Positions 1 through 8,851 of a DNA stretch of 20,495 nucleotides are shown here, piece by piece (the first letter of the stretch is position 1; the number at the start of each line of letters is the position of its first letter). The stretch lies in the NCBI GenBank assembly GCA_018398765.1, contig JAHBMJ010002289.1, positions 1-20,495 on the forward strand, written 5' to 3'. The position numbers and the translations under genes are program-made. The notes beneath the pieces are model-generated. The model was not told the DNA's origin, did not search any database, and saw nothing but the letters and a program-made list of their open reading frames with translations. Source of the stretch: Chromera velia. Taxonomy: Eukaryota > Sar > Chromeraceae.

Positions 1-168
1 TTTCCCTCCCTCGCGCTGCGATCTGGTCCTCAGGCCCTTTTTCAGCCTTGCTGTATATGTTGCTTGGTGGTCGCCCCCATGCACCGTACAGAGGGCTGGA
101 AGACGCGGTTTGCCCTGCATGCAGGGGCAAAGCAGACGATCTGCTGCACTGACTGACTGAATGCACAG

Positions 169-663
169 AAACAAGAGCAGATCGAGAGGCTCTGAATGCA
201 ATTGTAACCGAAATTGAAGCCAAATTAGACAGAGCCCAAGAAAGAGAGAGAAAGTGGTTGCTATCGAAAGACTCTACCCCTCTAAAACACGCCACGCAAA
301 GCGAATTGTTGGCACGAATGAAGGTCACCCTGGCACTCAAATACTCACCCATGCATACCGGCCCTGCGACTCTTACGAAACATCTGTCTGCGCCCTCCAT
401 CGTAAGACCTGCGATTCGATGCATGTGATGGTTACTTACCTCTCTGCCCGTCTCACCTTTTGAATGTTCTTTTTCCATCTCCCAAGTACATCTCCCGTCC
501 CCCCTCTCCACCGGCCTTCCTATCTGCCTTTACTGCCTGAAAGTCTCTGTTGCAGTCGTCGCACTCCTCCCACAGAAGGGAAACGACATCAGTAATTGAG
601 AAAGCATCTTCTAGATACAGGGTGTTTAGAGTTGCGAGAATGAAGCCCCCTCCCGTTGTATGA
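169..663 (+). CDS. 3' end of an unidentified gene (two exons)
   Basis: I do not recognise this protein. Two stretches join cleanly. Exon 169-401 follows a CTGAC-rich branch-point-like region and a CACAG acceptor, and ends at a strong donor (GTAAGA). Exon 556-663 follows a pyrimidine-rich tract ending TTGCAG and ends in TGA. The frame enters the first exon in phase 1 and crosses the 154-bp intron in phase 0 without a stop, giving about 113 residues. The first part is charged and probably coiled-coil (it includes AIVTEIEAKLDRAQERE); the second is rich in Ser, Arg and Lys. An AATAAA lies 21 bp after the stop. Upstream exons would lie left of the window; a TGA just before the acceptor rules out simple read-through. 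Exon structure is inferred only from splice signals and frame. Confidence 0.42.
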
Positions 664-683
664 TGCAGGTCTGGCAAAGGGGC

Positions 684-689
684 AATAAA
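684..689 (+). terminator. Candidate polyadenylation signal
   Basis: AATAAA lies 21 bp after the TGA of the exon ending at 663. It fits a 3' end for the unidentified + strand gene. Whether this organism uses the animal-type AATAAA signal is unknown. Confidence 0.35.
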
Positions 690-718
690 GCATTGTCCTA
701 GACTCATGCACTGCATAA

Positions 719-835
719 TGGTCTATAGACTGATTAATAATAATAAAAATAATGACGTATGATGATGATGATGCATGATGGCCTATAGACCGATTAATAA
801 TAATAATAATGATAATGATGATGATGTAACATTTA
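719..835. repeat. Imperfect two-copy tandem repeat with palindromic head
   Basis: Two copies of about 57-60 bp each begin TGG[T/C]CTATAGAC and continue with AAT and GAT trinucleotide runs. The head GTCTATAGAC is a perfect 10-bp palindrome in the first copy. No coding sense is visible; the minus-strand reading is an isoleucine run caused by the trinucleotides. Confidence 0.7.
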
Positions 836-839
836 AAAT

Positions 840-890
840 GGTTAGCAGTATTGATTACCAGGCGGCTCAATGGTTCGACCCTTGCTAACC
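840..890. repeat. 51-bp inverted-repeat unit (GGTTAGCA...TGCTAACC)
   Basis: Perfect 8-bp inverted ends enclose 35 bp that include GGTTCGACCC. The pairing resembles a tRNA acceptor stem plus T-loop, but the unit is too short and lacks a D arm and an anticodon arm. It may be a degenerate tRNA-derived fragment or chance. Confidence 0.35.
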
Positions 891-2885
891 AAACTAGTAG
901 TAAATTCGTTACTGTGGGGGGAATTCAAACAATTAAAGTCAAAATTCCTACCTAACTATAACTTAATTATACAGTCTATACTATAGGCATGCTCACCCAA
1001 ATCAGGGCCAAATGCGATATAGGGTATACACTAAATGTATGATATATATATATATATATATACTATAATATCTAAAGTAATTGAATTGAATTGATTCAAT
1101 TGAATTGAATTGAGGCGGTCTAGGAGGGCTAAGGAGGCGGTTAAAGCTGGTGAGTCATTAAGGGAGCTATCCTAGAAGCCATCACTTAGGCTCTGGCCTA
1201 CCGGACCATGCATAGGGTATGAGATGCAATATTAGTTTGTGAATCTAGCATAAAGACCCAATCACATATATGCCAACATGACATCACTCAAATTTGGCTA
1301 TACATTCCGCGAGTATACGTTTGTTACATAATTTCTACCATTACAAAATTAAAATTTGAAAATCTAAGTGTCATTAAACAAAATCCTCATGCTAATCCTC
1401 ATAGTCGTATTCAACCTGACAAAGAATGATTCATTGATTCAAATTGTATGTAGGTATATATGTATGTTACAATGCAGTGCTTTGCGAAGCACCGCGGGTG
1501 TGGAGTCACTGAGGATGCCGGTGTAGATGAGGCCATGACGCTAGCCATGACGTTCTGTGGATTGATTTGGGCGGCAATGGGGCCAGAAAGGGGTGAAGCG
1601 AGATCGAACGAAGCAGGCAGACATGATGGTGCCCTTTGGCTTTTTTTTTTTTGCCGTACAAGAAGCTCGTCTGACAGACGTATGGAAGGAAGAAACTTCA
1701 AGGAGCGACCGCAAAAACACCGAACTTCCATTGCAGCCTCCCAGGCAACCCCCTTCCTATCTCTCTGTATATCTACACCTTACTCCACATGGTCCCCACA
1801 TATGATGCCCGAAGGTCTGTATATATTCAGGGCGCAGGGCAACGCCTCTTCTTGGACGATCAGATCAAGACCTTCAAGCGAGCGAGCGGACAGGCAGGCA
1901 AACCATGTGGAGGATTTGGCCTGCATGGTCTCGAAGGAACATCATGTTGATGCGTGTCGACCATTTTGTACACCCGTATCTGCGTCTTTTCTCTTCTCTT
2001 CTCTTTTCGCACCCTCCTTTCTCTGTACACCCATCCATCTGTCTCTTCTCTCCCTTTCCTTCCTGCCTGCAAAACCAATCGATAGATCGAAATCATTCAT
2101 TGATTCTCCATATCAAGTCAAAAGAAAGGATTCCTTCCAAAGAAGGAATGACACCACCTGCGCTGCCGACTTTCCGCTTCAGAGTGAGTCTCTCGATCGT
2201 CGCTCTTGCATGTTCAGCCCTTCAGCTTCTGCCCCTTCGCATTGAAGGGGGGCTGTCAGGCTGAATCTGATGGGACACACACCAATCCCCTTCCGGGGAC
2301 CCCTACCCACCGACCCACACAATTCATCCATCCTGCCGGACAGTCAGTCAGCTCCTCACCCCCCCGGCTTCCTCGACGATCAGCTCCCCCCTCCCCTTGT
2401 CTCTCGAGTGTTTCTTTCCAAGCCACTCACAACGTCCTCCATTCCTCCCTCGTCTCCCCTCTGTTCTTCCACTCGTCCGTTCTCCAAAACACCCACACAC
2501 TCCTCAAAGCCCTCGCCGCAAGTCGACCCCCTGCACCCCCGATCCCCGTGCCAAGACGGAATCTCAGAAGCCCAAACCTGCAAGAGAAGAGAAAAGATAA
2601 AGTCGTCGCAACTGTCCACAAAACGTTTTGATCCAATAGGGCGCCTGAAATAAGAACGGATATCTTTGGAAAGACGACCACACCGTGAACCAGAAGGCAT
2701 AAAACAGGCGAACAAATCAAGGCCGAAAAATGTGGGAACAAAGAATCAGCCGCACATGCGACAACTCCTTCCTGTCCTTCACGGTGAACACGAGAAAAGT
2801 CAGACAAATTCATGGAGGCGGACACAAAAAAATGAGAAGCGCAGCACTCTCGGCAAACTGAATCACGCTGCTTGCCTCTCTGTCG

Positions 2886-2890
<5 letters not shown>
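891..2890. other. Long stretch without a recognisable gene
   Basis: From 891 to about 1450 the DNA is AT-rich, with an (AT)n run at 1042-1062 and a TTGAA pentamer tract at 1081-1113. From about 1450 to 2890 it is more GC-rich and pyrimidine-rich. A 261-codon open frame at 1460-2245 (+) is open, but it crosses an 11-T run and CT-rich low complexity and shows no family resemblance. Part of 1900-2890 could be 3' untranslated sequence or a last exon of the minus-strand WDR26-like gene; I could not place such an exon. Confidence 0.5.

Positions 2891-2891
<1 letters not shown>

Positions 2892-2952
<61 letters not shown>
2892..2952. repeat. Compound microsatellite (CT)n(GT)n
   Basis: An uninterrupted TC run passes directly into a TG run. 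The same CT-then-GT arrangement in the same orientation recurs at 8582-8679. Confidence 0.95.
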
Positions 2953-2954
<2 letters not shown>

Positions 2955-3108
2955 GAGGAAAATCGCTTCGACGCACATTGTGAACGAGGGAAAAAGAGAG
3001 AAAAAGATTAAGAAATTCCATCATCGATACAAAGGACCGTCTGAGTGTGCGCAAGTCTTCTTTCTATCGCTCTTGTGATTCCAATTTGCATGCCGACTAA
3101 CCAAAAAA

Positions 3109-3152
3109 GAAGGAAGGAAGGAAGGAAGGAAGGAAGAAAGAAAGAAAGAAAA
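3109..3152. repeat. Purine microsatellite (GGAA)n(GAAA)n
   Basis: A run of AAGG tetramers followed by AAAG tetramers lies just downstream, in the sense of the minus-strand gene, of the last recognised WDR26-like exon. Another AAGG tract occurs in intron 1 of the same gene. Confidence 0.9.
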
Positions 3153-3190
3153 AACACACACGCAGTCACGCCGACTGAACTTGAACTGAC

Positions 3191-4270
3191 CCTGACGGTG
3201 GAGTCATCACTTGCGGAGAAGAGGAAGGAGGAAACACCGTTCCTCCCCATGTGGGGCCACACCACTGCATTCACAGTCGCCGCATGACCGCTGAGAACCG
3301 CCAAGAGGGATCCCACGACCTTGTGCCAAATGAACACGCGGCAGTCTTCGCTTCCGGAGATCACAAACGCTTCTCCGGGCCCACCGAAGCTAGCTCGGAC
3401 CACAAATCTGCAAAGAACGAAGAACAAACGGACTATCTAAAACCGTCCGTCTTCAAACGGAGAAAAAATTCAGGCGGTTTTGAACCCTCCCTCATCCTCT
3501 CGATCCCGTTCTGTCCGTGGAAAAAAAATTGAATAGTAGGTATGCCTTTCTCTTCTTGCCTCAAAGGCTCTGTCTTTATCTCTCTCTGCCTCGGTCTGCA
3601 TGCCCCCCCCTGTTTGCCTGACCTGCCCTGCGCGTGGCCTTTGTATCGTGCGACAACCCTTCGTCCGTTGCAGTCCCACAGTCGAATAATAGGCGTCTGG
3701 AAAGAGACGGAAACGAGGAGCGTGTCGCTTAGACGAGAGGCGCACAGCGACGTCACTGCCTCAGCCTCAGGAAGACAAAAGAGTTCTCTCCGGCTGTCAA
3801 TGTGGATGATCTTGATAGTCCTGCATCAATCAAGCAATCAACTTCTCTCAGTGTCATACGTGGACAAATACTCTGTCTGACATGTATATTAGTGCATGCT
3901 ATAGAAAACGAAAACGGCCCGTCGGTCCTGCCCTTTGACCAAAGCGACCAATGCATCGTTCTCCATAAAGTTGCAACATTGACTGACTGAGCAGCCCTCT
4001 CTCTCTGTCACCAAACTGTCCGATGCCACCAAAAAAAAAAAAAGATGTCACCAACCTGTCCGATGCCACCACGCACATGCGCGCGCCTTCATAGGTCAAC
4101 GCAACGTCCTGCACTCGGGCTGGAAAGATCCACTTGTGCTCGGGCTCGGGGGCCGTGTAGTCCCAGAGGAAAATGACCTGAGGCATGCATGCATGACAGC
4201 AGAGAGAGAGGGTCGAAGGTTGAGTGAGTGAGTGAGTGAGTGGTTGAGTAGGTGAGTGAGTGAGTAAGTG

Positions 4271-4338
<68 letters not shown>

Positions 4339-6123
4339 TGAGTGAGTGATGAGGTGTGAAGCAATCACATTTCAGTTTTTTTCTGTCTTCTTCTGGCATC
4401 CAAAAGCCCTAGCTTTCTTTTCCATTGAATCGCTGAAGGACGAGCTTTCTTTTCCATTGAATCGCTGAAGGACGCGGCAGGTTGGATGAAGGGAAAAAGA
4501 ACATGTATCAGTTCAAGTCTCCTCTGACTGTCAGCACATCGGAAAGGGCAAAGTCGAACACTTCGGACAAACAACAGAAAAGAAAAAAAAAAACAGGGAT
4601 GAAGGGAGGAGGGAGGGAAGAAATGGCACACAAGGGGAAAGGAAAAAGGGAGGAGCCCTATGTCGACGCACAGGTCCCAAAGAAAGAAAAGCATTGCGGA
4701 AAACTGTGGTTAAAGGGGAAAAAAAAGTGAGAGCACTGACTGACGTCACAGAGATGTGGGGAAACAGAAGCAGAAAATGGAAGGGAGACGCCACATGGAT
4801 GGAAAGAACGACAAGGAAACAGAAGCAGAAAATGGAAGGGAGACGCCAGATGGATGGAAAGAACGACAAGGAAACAGAAGCAGAAAATAGAAGGGAGACG
4901 CCACATGGATGGAAAGAACGACAAGGAAACAGAAGCAGAAAATAGAAGGGAGACGCCACATGCATGGAAAGAACGACAAGGAAACAGAAGCAGAAAATGG
5001 AAGCGAGACGCCAGATGGATGGAAAGAACGACAAGGAAACAGAAGCAGAAAATGGAAGGGAGACGCCACATGGATGGAAAGAACGACAAGGAAACAGAAG
5101 CAGAAAATAGAAGGGAGACGCCACATGGATGGAAAGAACGACGAGGGAACGAAGCAAATTGCATGGTGCAGCTACGGACTATCGAGAAAAAACTAGAACA
5201 GAATGCTAGCAACGTACAACAGAATTAGAAAAAAAAGTCTCTGTACCAGTCAACCACTTGATCACCTCCAGTCCTCGCTGCTCCCCTTGTTACTCACCTT
5301 ATCAAAAGAGGAGCTGATCAACCGCTTGCCGTCTCGCAGCCAGGCTACAGAGGAAACGAAATCGCTGTGTTTGCAGAAGGTTCGCAACAGCCTTCCTTTT
5401 CCCCGTTCTCGGTCTCTGTCTCTTTCTCTGCTACCGTCTTCCCTTCTCTCCTCTTGATCTTGAAGAATCTGCGCCCCTCCTCTCTTCTGCTGCTGTTGAG
5501 AAAGTGGAGTTGCCGGTTTAGTGCCTTGTTGGCCGTTCGCCTGCTGCTGTGGCTGTGAAGGGACAGGGGTGACCGCCCACACACGCACAGTCTTATCATT
5601 TGAGGCGGAGGCAATTTTCGAGTCGTCGTGAGAAAACGACAGGGAGGATGCCGGCTCCGTGTGGGCATGGAATCTGTGCACGATGGGAAAATTGGGTGCG
5701 AGATTCTCCCACACGATCACCGTCTTGTCCTTTGAGCAAGAGGCACCGAAACGCCCCGACGGAGACACTGCAGGCAGGCAGGCAGGTAGAAGGGTTCCAC
5801 GGAAGACAAAAGCAGTACCAGCAAGCGCAAGGAAAAATACGGAAATGCGTACGAATTTTTACGTGCGAGGAACGCTAAAAGAGCACACCTCGGCAGCGAA
5901 CGGAAGAAAAACGAATACGGATGACGTCACCTTCCCCCATGTGCGCGCCTCTTGTGCGACGCTTCCCTGTCTCAAAAGACCCCCTCAGCAAGGCATTTCG
6001 GACACGAGGCAGCAAAGGGAGCCTCGGCGTGAAAGGTCCGAAGGGAGTCAGACTCTCATTCAAGCGAATTCTTTTCACAAAAGGAACGAAAGAAGGAACG
6101 AAAGAAGGAAGGAAGGAAGGAAG

Positions 6124-6168
<45 letters not shown>

Positions 6169-7329
6169 AAAAGAGGAAGGAAGCAAGGAAGGAAGAAAAG
6201 AGAAGCGGAAAGCAGGGAGAACAGAACAGGACAGGACATAAAACAAGGACAGAGAAGAAGGAAACAATACACGATCAAACAGACCTGTGACAAACCACAC
6301 CTCGTCCTTCTGTTCTTCAATCGTGCATGCATTTACTTTCATGAAAATCTGTATGAAAGTATTCTGTATGAAAGTAAATGCAGACAGACCTGTGACAAAC
6401 CACACCTCGTCCTTCTGTTCTTCAATCGTAGCAATACATCGCTCTGGCATGCTTGTCTGCGTACACAGGTGGTCTTCCAGCAGTCCGTAGTAAGCGGTTG
6501 CGTTCTCGGGGTCGTGAAGGAGACAGACGGACTCCTGGAACTTCCACGCTTGGTGAAGAAGACGGGCAAGACGTTTGGGAGGAACGGAGATATGTGGGGG
6601 CAGTAGGGCGACTATTTGTTGCCACAGAGCGTTTCTGCTCTCGCTTCTGCTCCATTGGATGCCTTCTGCTGCTTCTGAGGTTTTTTCACACAGAAACAGG
6701 CCACAGCATCTGTGAAGACGCTCGCTCGAGTGGGTGTCAAAAACAGCGGGACACAACTCTTCACGGAGACAGGTGAGAGCCTCGTCCAGGAGATCTGCAC
6801 ACATCAACTCAACAAATTTTTGCTCTAGGACCAGGAAGGAACAAGCCTGCCATACCTCCAGGCAAAGCTCTAACCCATCGAGAGCTTCCCTCACAACCGC
6901 CCAGTCACCCTCCAGAACCCCCCTATGAAGTCTCTTAACCACAGGAGACTCCAAGACAATCCCAGACTCTCCTTCTAACACGGAGACGGAATCGTGCAAC
7001 CCCAACCCTTGGAGAGTTTGCAAAAGAAGGAGCACCAACTCATCACGAGGCAGACCCTCCCAGAGCACACCACCCAACTGTGTCTCCCCATTTGCCCCCA
7101 CACCATTTAGCTCGGTCAACCGTCCGGATCCATTCGTGGTGATCTCATGACCGTTCATCGAGTGCACTCGAGGTTTTTTCTGTTCTCTATGTTGTGTTTC
7201 GTCTCCTGCAGGCCTGCTGCTGCTGCTACTACTGCTGCTGCTGCTCGAAGACGAAGATGAAGATGAAGAGACGTCTCGAGAGTCCGAGTGAGACTGGTCT
7301 TCAGAGAGCTTTCTCTTATTGCATTTCAT
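3191..7329 (-). CDS. WDR26: WDR26/Gid7-like LisH-CTLH-WD40 protein (3' exon unresolved)
   Basis: Exons, in transcript order, are 7329-6390, 5767-5298, 4177-4056, 3820-3623 and 3407-3191. They join in frame (phases 1, 0, 2, 2) with GT-AG borders, giving 649 codons before an unplaced last exon. Residues 1-93 are disordered with an 18-Ser tract (21-38). LisH is at about 94-124 and CTLH at about 129-190. WD40 repeats begin near 305 (DEVWFVT, then SKDKTVIVW, NDKTVRVW, IRLWDCNG, SGSEDCRVFIWH, SASDDSTVR). Order and wording match human WDR26 closely, including FGG...SGSED and the RTIKIIHID stretch. A Q-rich and RDRDRERG-type linker interrupts the propeller in exon 2. WDR26 and yeast Gid7 are subunits of the GID/CTLH E3 ubiquitin ligase in cytosol and nucleus. 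ATG 7329 is the first after an in-frame stop. The family's final W after TVR is not found. The donor of exon 1 is duplicated (6285 or 6390). Confidence 0.88.
4006..4071. repeat. 26-bp duplication spanning the exon 3 donor of the WDR26-like gene
   Basis: Copies at 4046-4071 and 4006-4031 are separated by 14 bp, mostly A. They differ at one base. In the sense of the gene, the first copy reads GACAG|GTTGG (the donor used) and the second reads GACAGTTTGG, so the duplicate lacks the GT. Confidence 0.9.
4222..4349. repeat. TGAG tetramers flanking a (GT)n microsatellite in intron 2
   Basis: TGAG repeats at about 4222-4270 are followed by a (GT)n run with one ACGT interruption to about 4336, then more TGAG to 4349. 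All lie in intron 2 of the WDR26-like gene, close to the acceptor of exon 3. Confidence 0.9.
4411..4474. repeat. Perfect 32-bp tandem duplication
   Basis: The unit at 4411-4442 is repeated without change at 4443-4474 inside intron 2 of the WDR26-like gene. There is no spacer and no element between the copies. Confidence 0.95.
4760..5144. repeat. Minisatellite, 7 x 55 bp, in intron 2 of the WDR26-like gene
   Basis: Units start at 4760, 4815, 4870, 4925, 4980, 5035 and 5090, each beginning GGAAACAGAAGCAG. They differ at a few sites (AAATGG or AAATAG; CCACATGG, CCAGATGG or CCACATGC). 55 is not a multiple of 3, and all three frames stay largely open on both strands, which produces long spurious open frames here. 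Confidence 0.97.
6085..6165. repeat. (AAGG)n(CA)n microsatellite in intron 1
   Basis: GAAAGAAGGAAC-type purine repeats pass into AAGG tetramers and then a (CA)n run ending at CGCACA. It lies in intron 1 of the WDR26-like gene. Confidence 0.93.
6279..6429. repeat. 46-bp direct duplication spanning the exon 1 donor, flanking a small element
   Basis: Copies at 6279-6324 and 6384-6429 are identical over 46 bp. Each holds the last codons of exon 1 (IEEQKDEVWFVT) and the donor CACAG|GTCTGT, read on the minus strand. The 105-bp offset is a multiple of 3. Confidence 0.95.
6325..6383. mobile_element. Small inverted-repeat element (59 bp), copy 1
   Basis: The 59 bp between the two 46-bp duplications have 15-bp perfect inverted ends: TGCATTTACTTTCAT at 6328-6342 and its complement at 6368-6382. 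The right end, ATTCTGTATGAAAGTAA, is shared with the insert at 10035-10099. It has no coding capacity. Calling it a mobile element is inference from recurrence at two unrelated loci with flanking duplications; a templated repair insert is the alternative. Confidence 0.55.
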
Positions 7330-8580
7330 GAAAAGAACCTGAGGCGCCCTGCGAGAGGAGGCAATAGACGATCAAGGTTACATCTGATGTGCAACGGTAC
7401 CGAAAAAGAAAAGGACCTTTCGAGGGTGACTGCTACTGGCACACTGCTGGCTGCAAGAGCAAAACAATGATTGAAAAGCTCTGTCGAGAACGCTTCTGTG
7501 ACTTAAGTGAGATGTCAGACCTTGCAAGTATGACCTCGTCAGACTGATTTCGTAGATCAAATTAATTAAGCTGTGCATGGTCACAGTGTGGTGGGCCGGG
7601 GGGCCGGGGGGCCGGGGGGTCGGGGGGGTCAGGGTGCCGGGGGCCCGCCGGAGGGCCGGCCCGGCGAAGAGGGCTTTTTTTTCTTAAGTAAAAGTTTATA
7701 AGACCGTTCCCTTTTGTTTCTTCTAAGTTTTCTCAAGACCAAGCAAGTTCATGTTTCTTTCTTGAATGAAAAGACATATGTTTCTTGAACAAAAAGATAG
7801 AGACATGACAGTGATGGCAAGGGTGATGGTAGTCTTTAGAAAGAGATCTGATTAATTAATCAATCGATAAAATTTTGATCGAGAGAAAGAATAAATTTTC
7901 AGAGCATCGATCGATATAGCGAAATCGTCTTACTGCCGCTAAAAGTGGCATATGCAAGTCATTTCTATGCTGTGACTTGATATAGAAAAAACCTCTAGAA
8001 TTAACCATCATGAATTTGAATGTATTTAAATGTTTTATCTTTCATATTTTTAAAACTTTGAAATATTCACAGAGAATTGTGCAGTAGATTCCCGCTTCTA
8101 AACCAACTCTTTTTTTTGTCTTTCAGATAAAATCTGAATTTATTTTGTTGATATCTGAAACTTACGTAAATTTTCACGTTACGAGTCACGTATCATTTTC
8201 GAATCTCACCCATGTATAAGCAGGTTGGTTGAATGACCCCGAAGGATCTCTTTACGTATGCACAAACCAGAACAAACGCCTGCCAACATTAAAGTTAGAC
8301 TCATCAACTGACTGCTGCACCCCGGTTCTAGCTCGGTTACTTACCAAGCGAAACATCCATCAAGCGATCGGCCCGGCAAAACGCATGCGGCGGCTTCCTT
8401 GTTGATATTTTCTTGCAGAAAACCCTTCTTGAACGCCTTTCTCCTTTCGGGAAACAAGGTCCCTGAATCACTTTTTTTTATTTTGTAAAAGAACACGCTC
8501 CCGATCGGACTCACTGTTTAAGCCGAAAGCTTTTAAATCAAACCGCCTTCAGCCGGAGTCTCAGAACGGAGGGAGCTTGT
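7330..8580. other. Intergenic region upstream of the WDR26-like gene
   Basis: This separates the 5' end of the WDR26-like gene from the 3' end of galactokinase, both on the minus strand. It holds the G-rich block at 7590-7673 and then about 850 bp of AT-rich DNA (7680-8560) with no convincing open frame on either strand. The promoter of the WDR26-like gene should lie here, but I see no recognisable core motif. Confidence 0.6.
7590..7673 (+). repeat. G-rich GGCCGGGG tandem block
   Basis: Repeated GGGGGGCC units give at least five runs of three or more G in about 45 bp, followed by GC-rich sequence ending at a T-run. It sits about 260-340 bp upstream of the start codon of the WDR26-like gene, with the G-rich strand on the non-template side of a minus-strand promoter reversed. 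It could form G-quadruplexes. Confidence 0.75.
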
Positions 8581-8581
8581 C

Positions 8582-8642
<61 letters not shown>

Positions 8643-8679
8643 TGTGTGTGTGCGTGTGTGTGTGCGTGCGTGCGTGCGT
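8582..8679. repeat. Compound microsatellite (CT)n(GT)n
   Basis: A TC run is followed by a long TG run with TATG and TGCG interruptions. It lies about 175 bp beyond the galactokinase stop in the sense of that gene, so it may be in its 3' flank or 3' UTR. Confidence 0.95.
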
Positions 8680-8851
8680 CCTTGTACTGTGTGGTGCTTT
8701 CCCTGTTCCCTCTTCCTACGTCTTTCCCCCCCTTTCCTTCCTGTCTTCCACGTGTAAACTCCAACGCCGCCCTAGCTGTGCCCTTTCGGGAAAAAAATCC
8801 CCCCCCCTCGACACAAACAAAAAGGAATATATGCTGGACAGACATGCAGTT

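Noticed and set aside
840-890. tRNA-like fold with GGTTCGACCC
   Set aside because: Only 51 nt; no anticodon arm or D arm, and the T-stem does not pair when the loop is set at TTCGA.
1460-2245. Longest + strand open frame of the left region (261 codons)
   Set aside because: It crosses an 11-T run and CT-rich low complexity, has no recognisable motif, and the overlapping frames are also open.
4531-5228. Several long open frames on both strands
   Set aside because: They are produced by the 55-bp minisatellite in an intron; successive units are read in different frames and give periodic nonsense peptides.
5659-6606. 315-codon + strand open frame
   Set aside because: It is antisense to exons 1 and 2 and the intron of the WDR26-like gene, and includes the CA microsatellite; no family resemblance.
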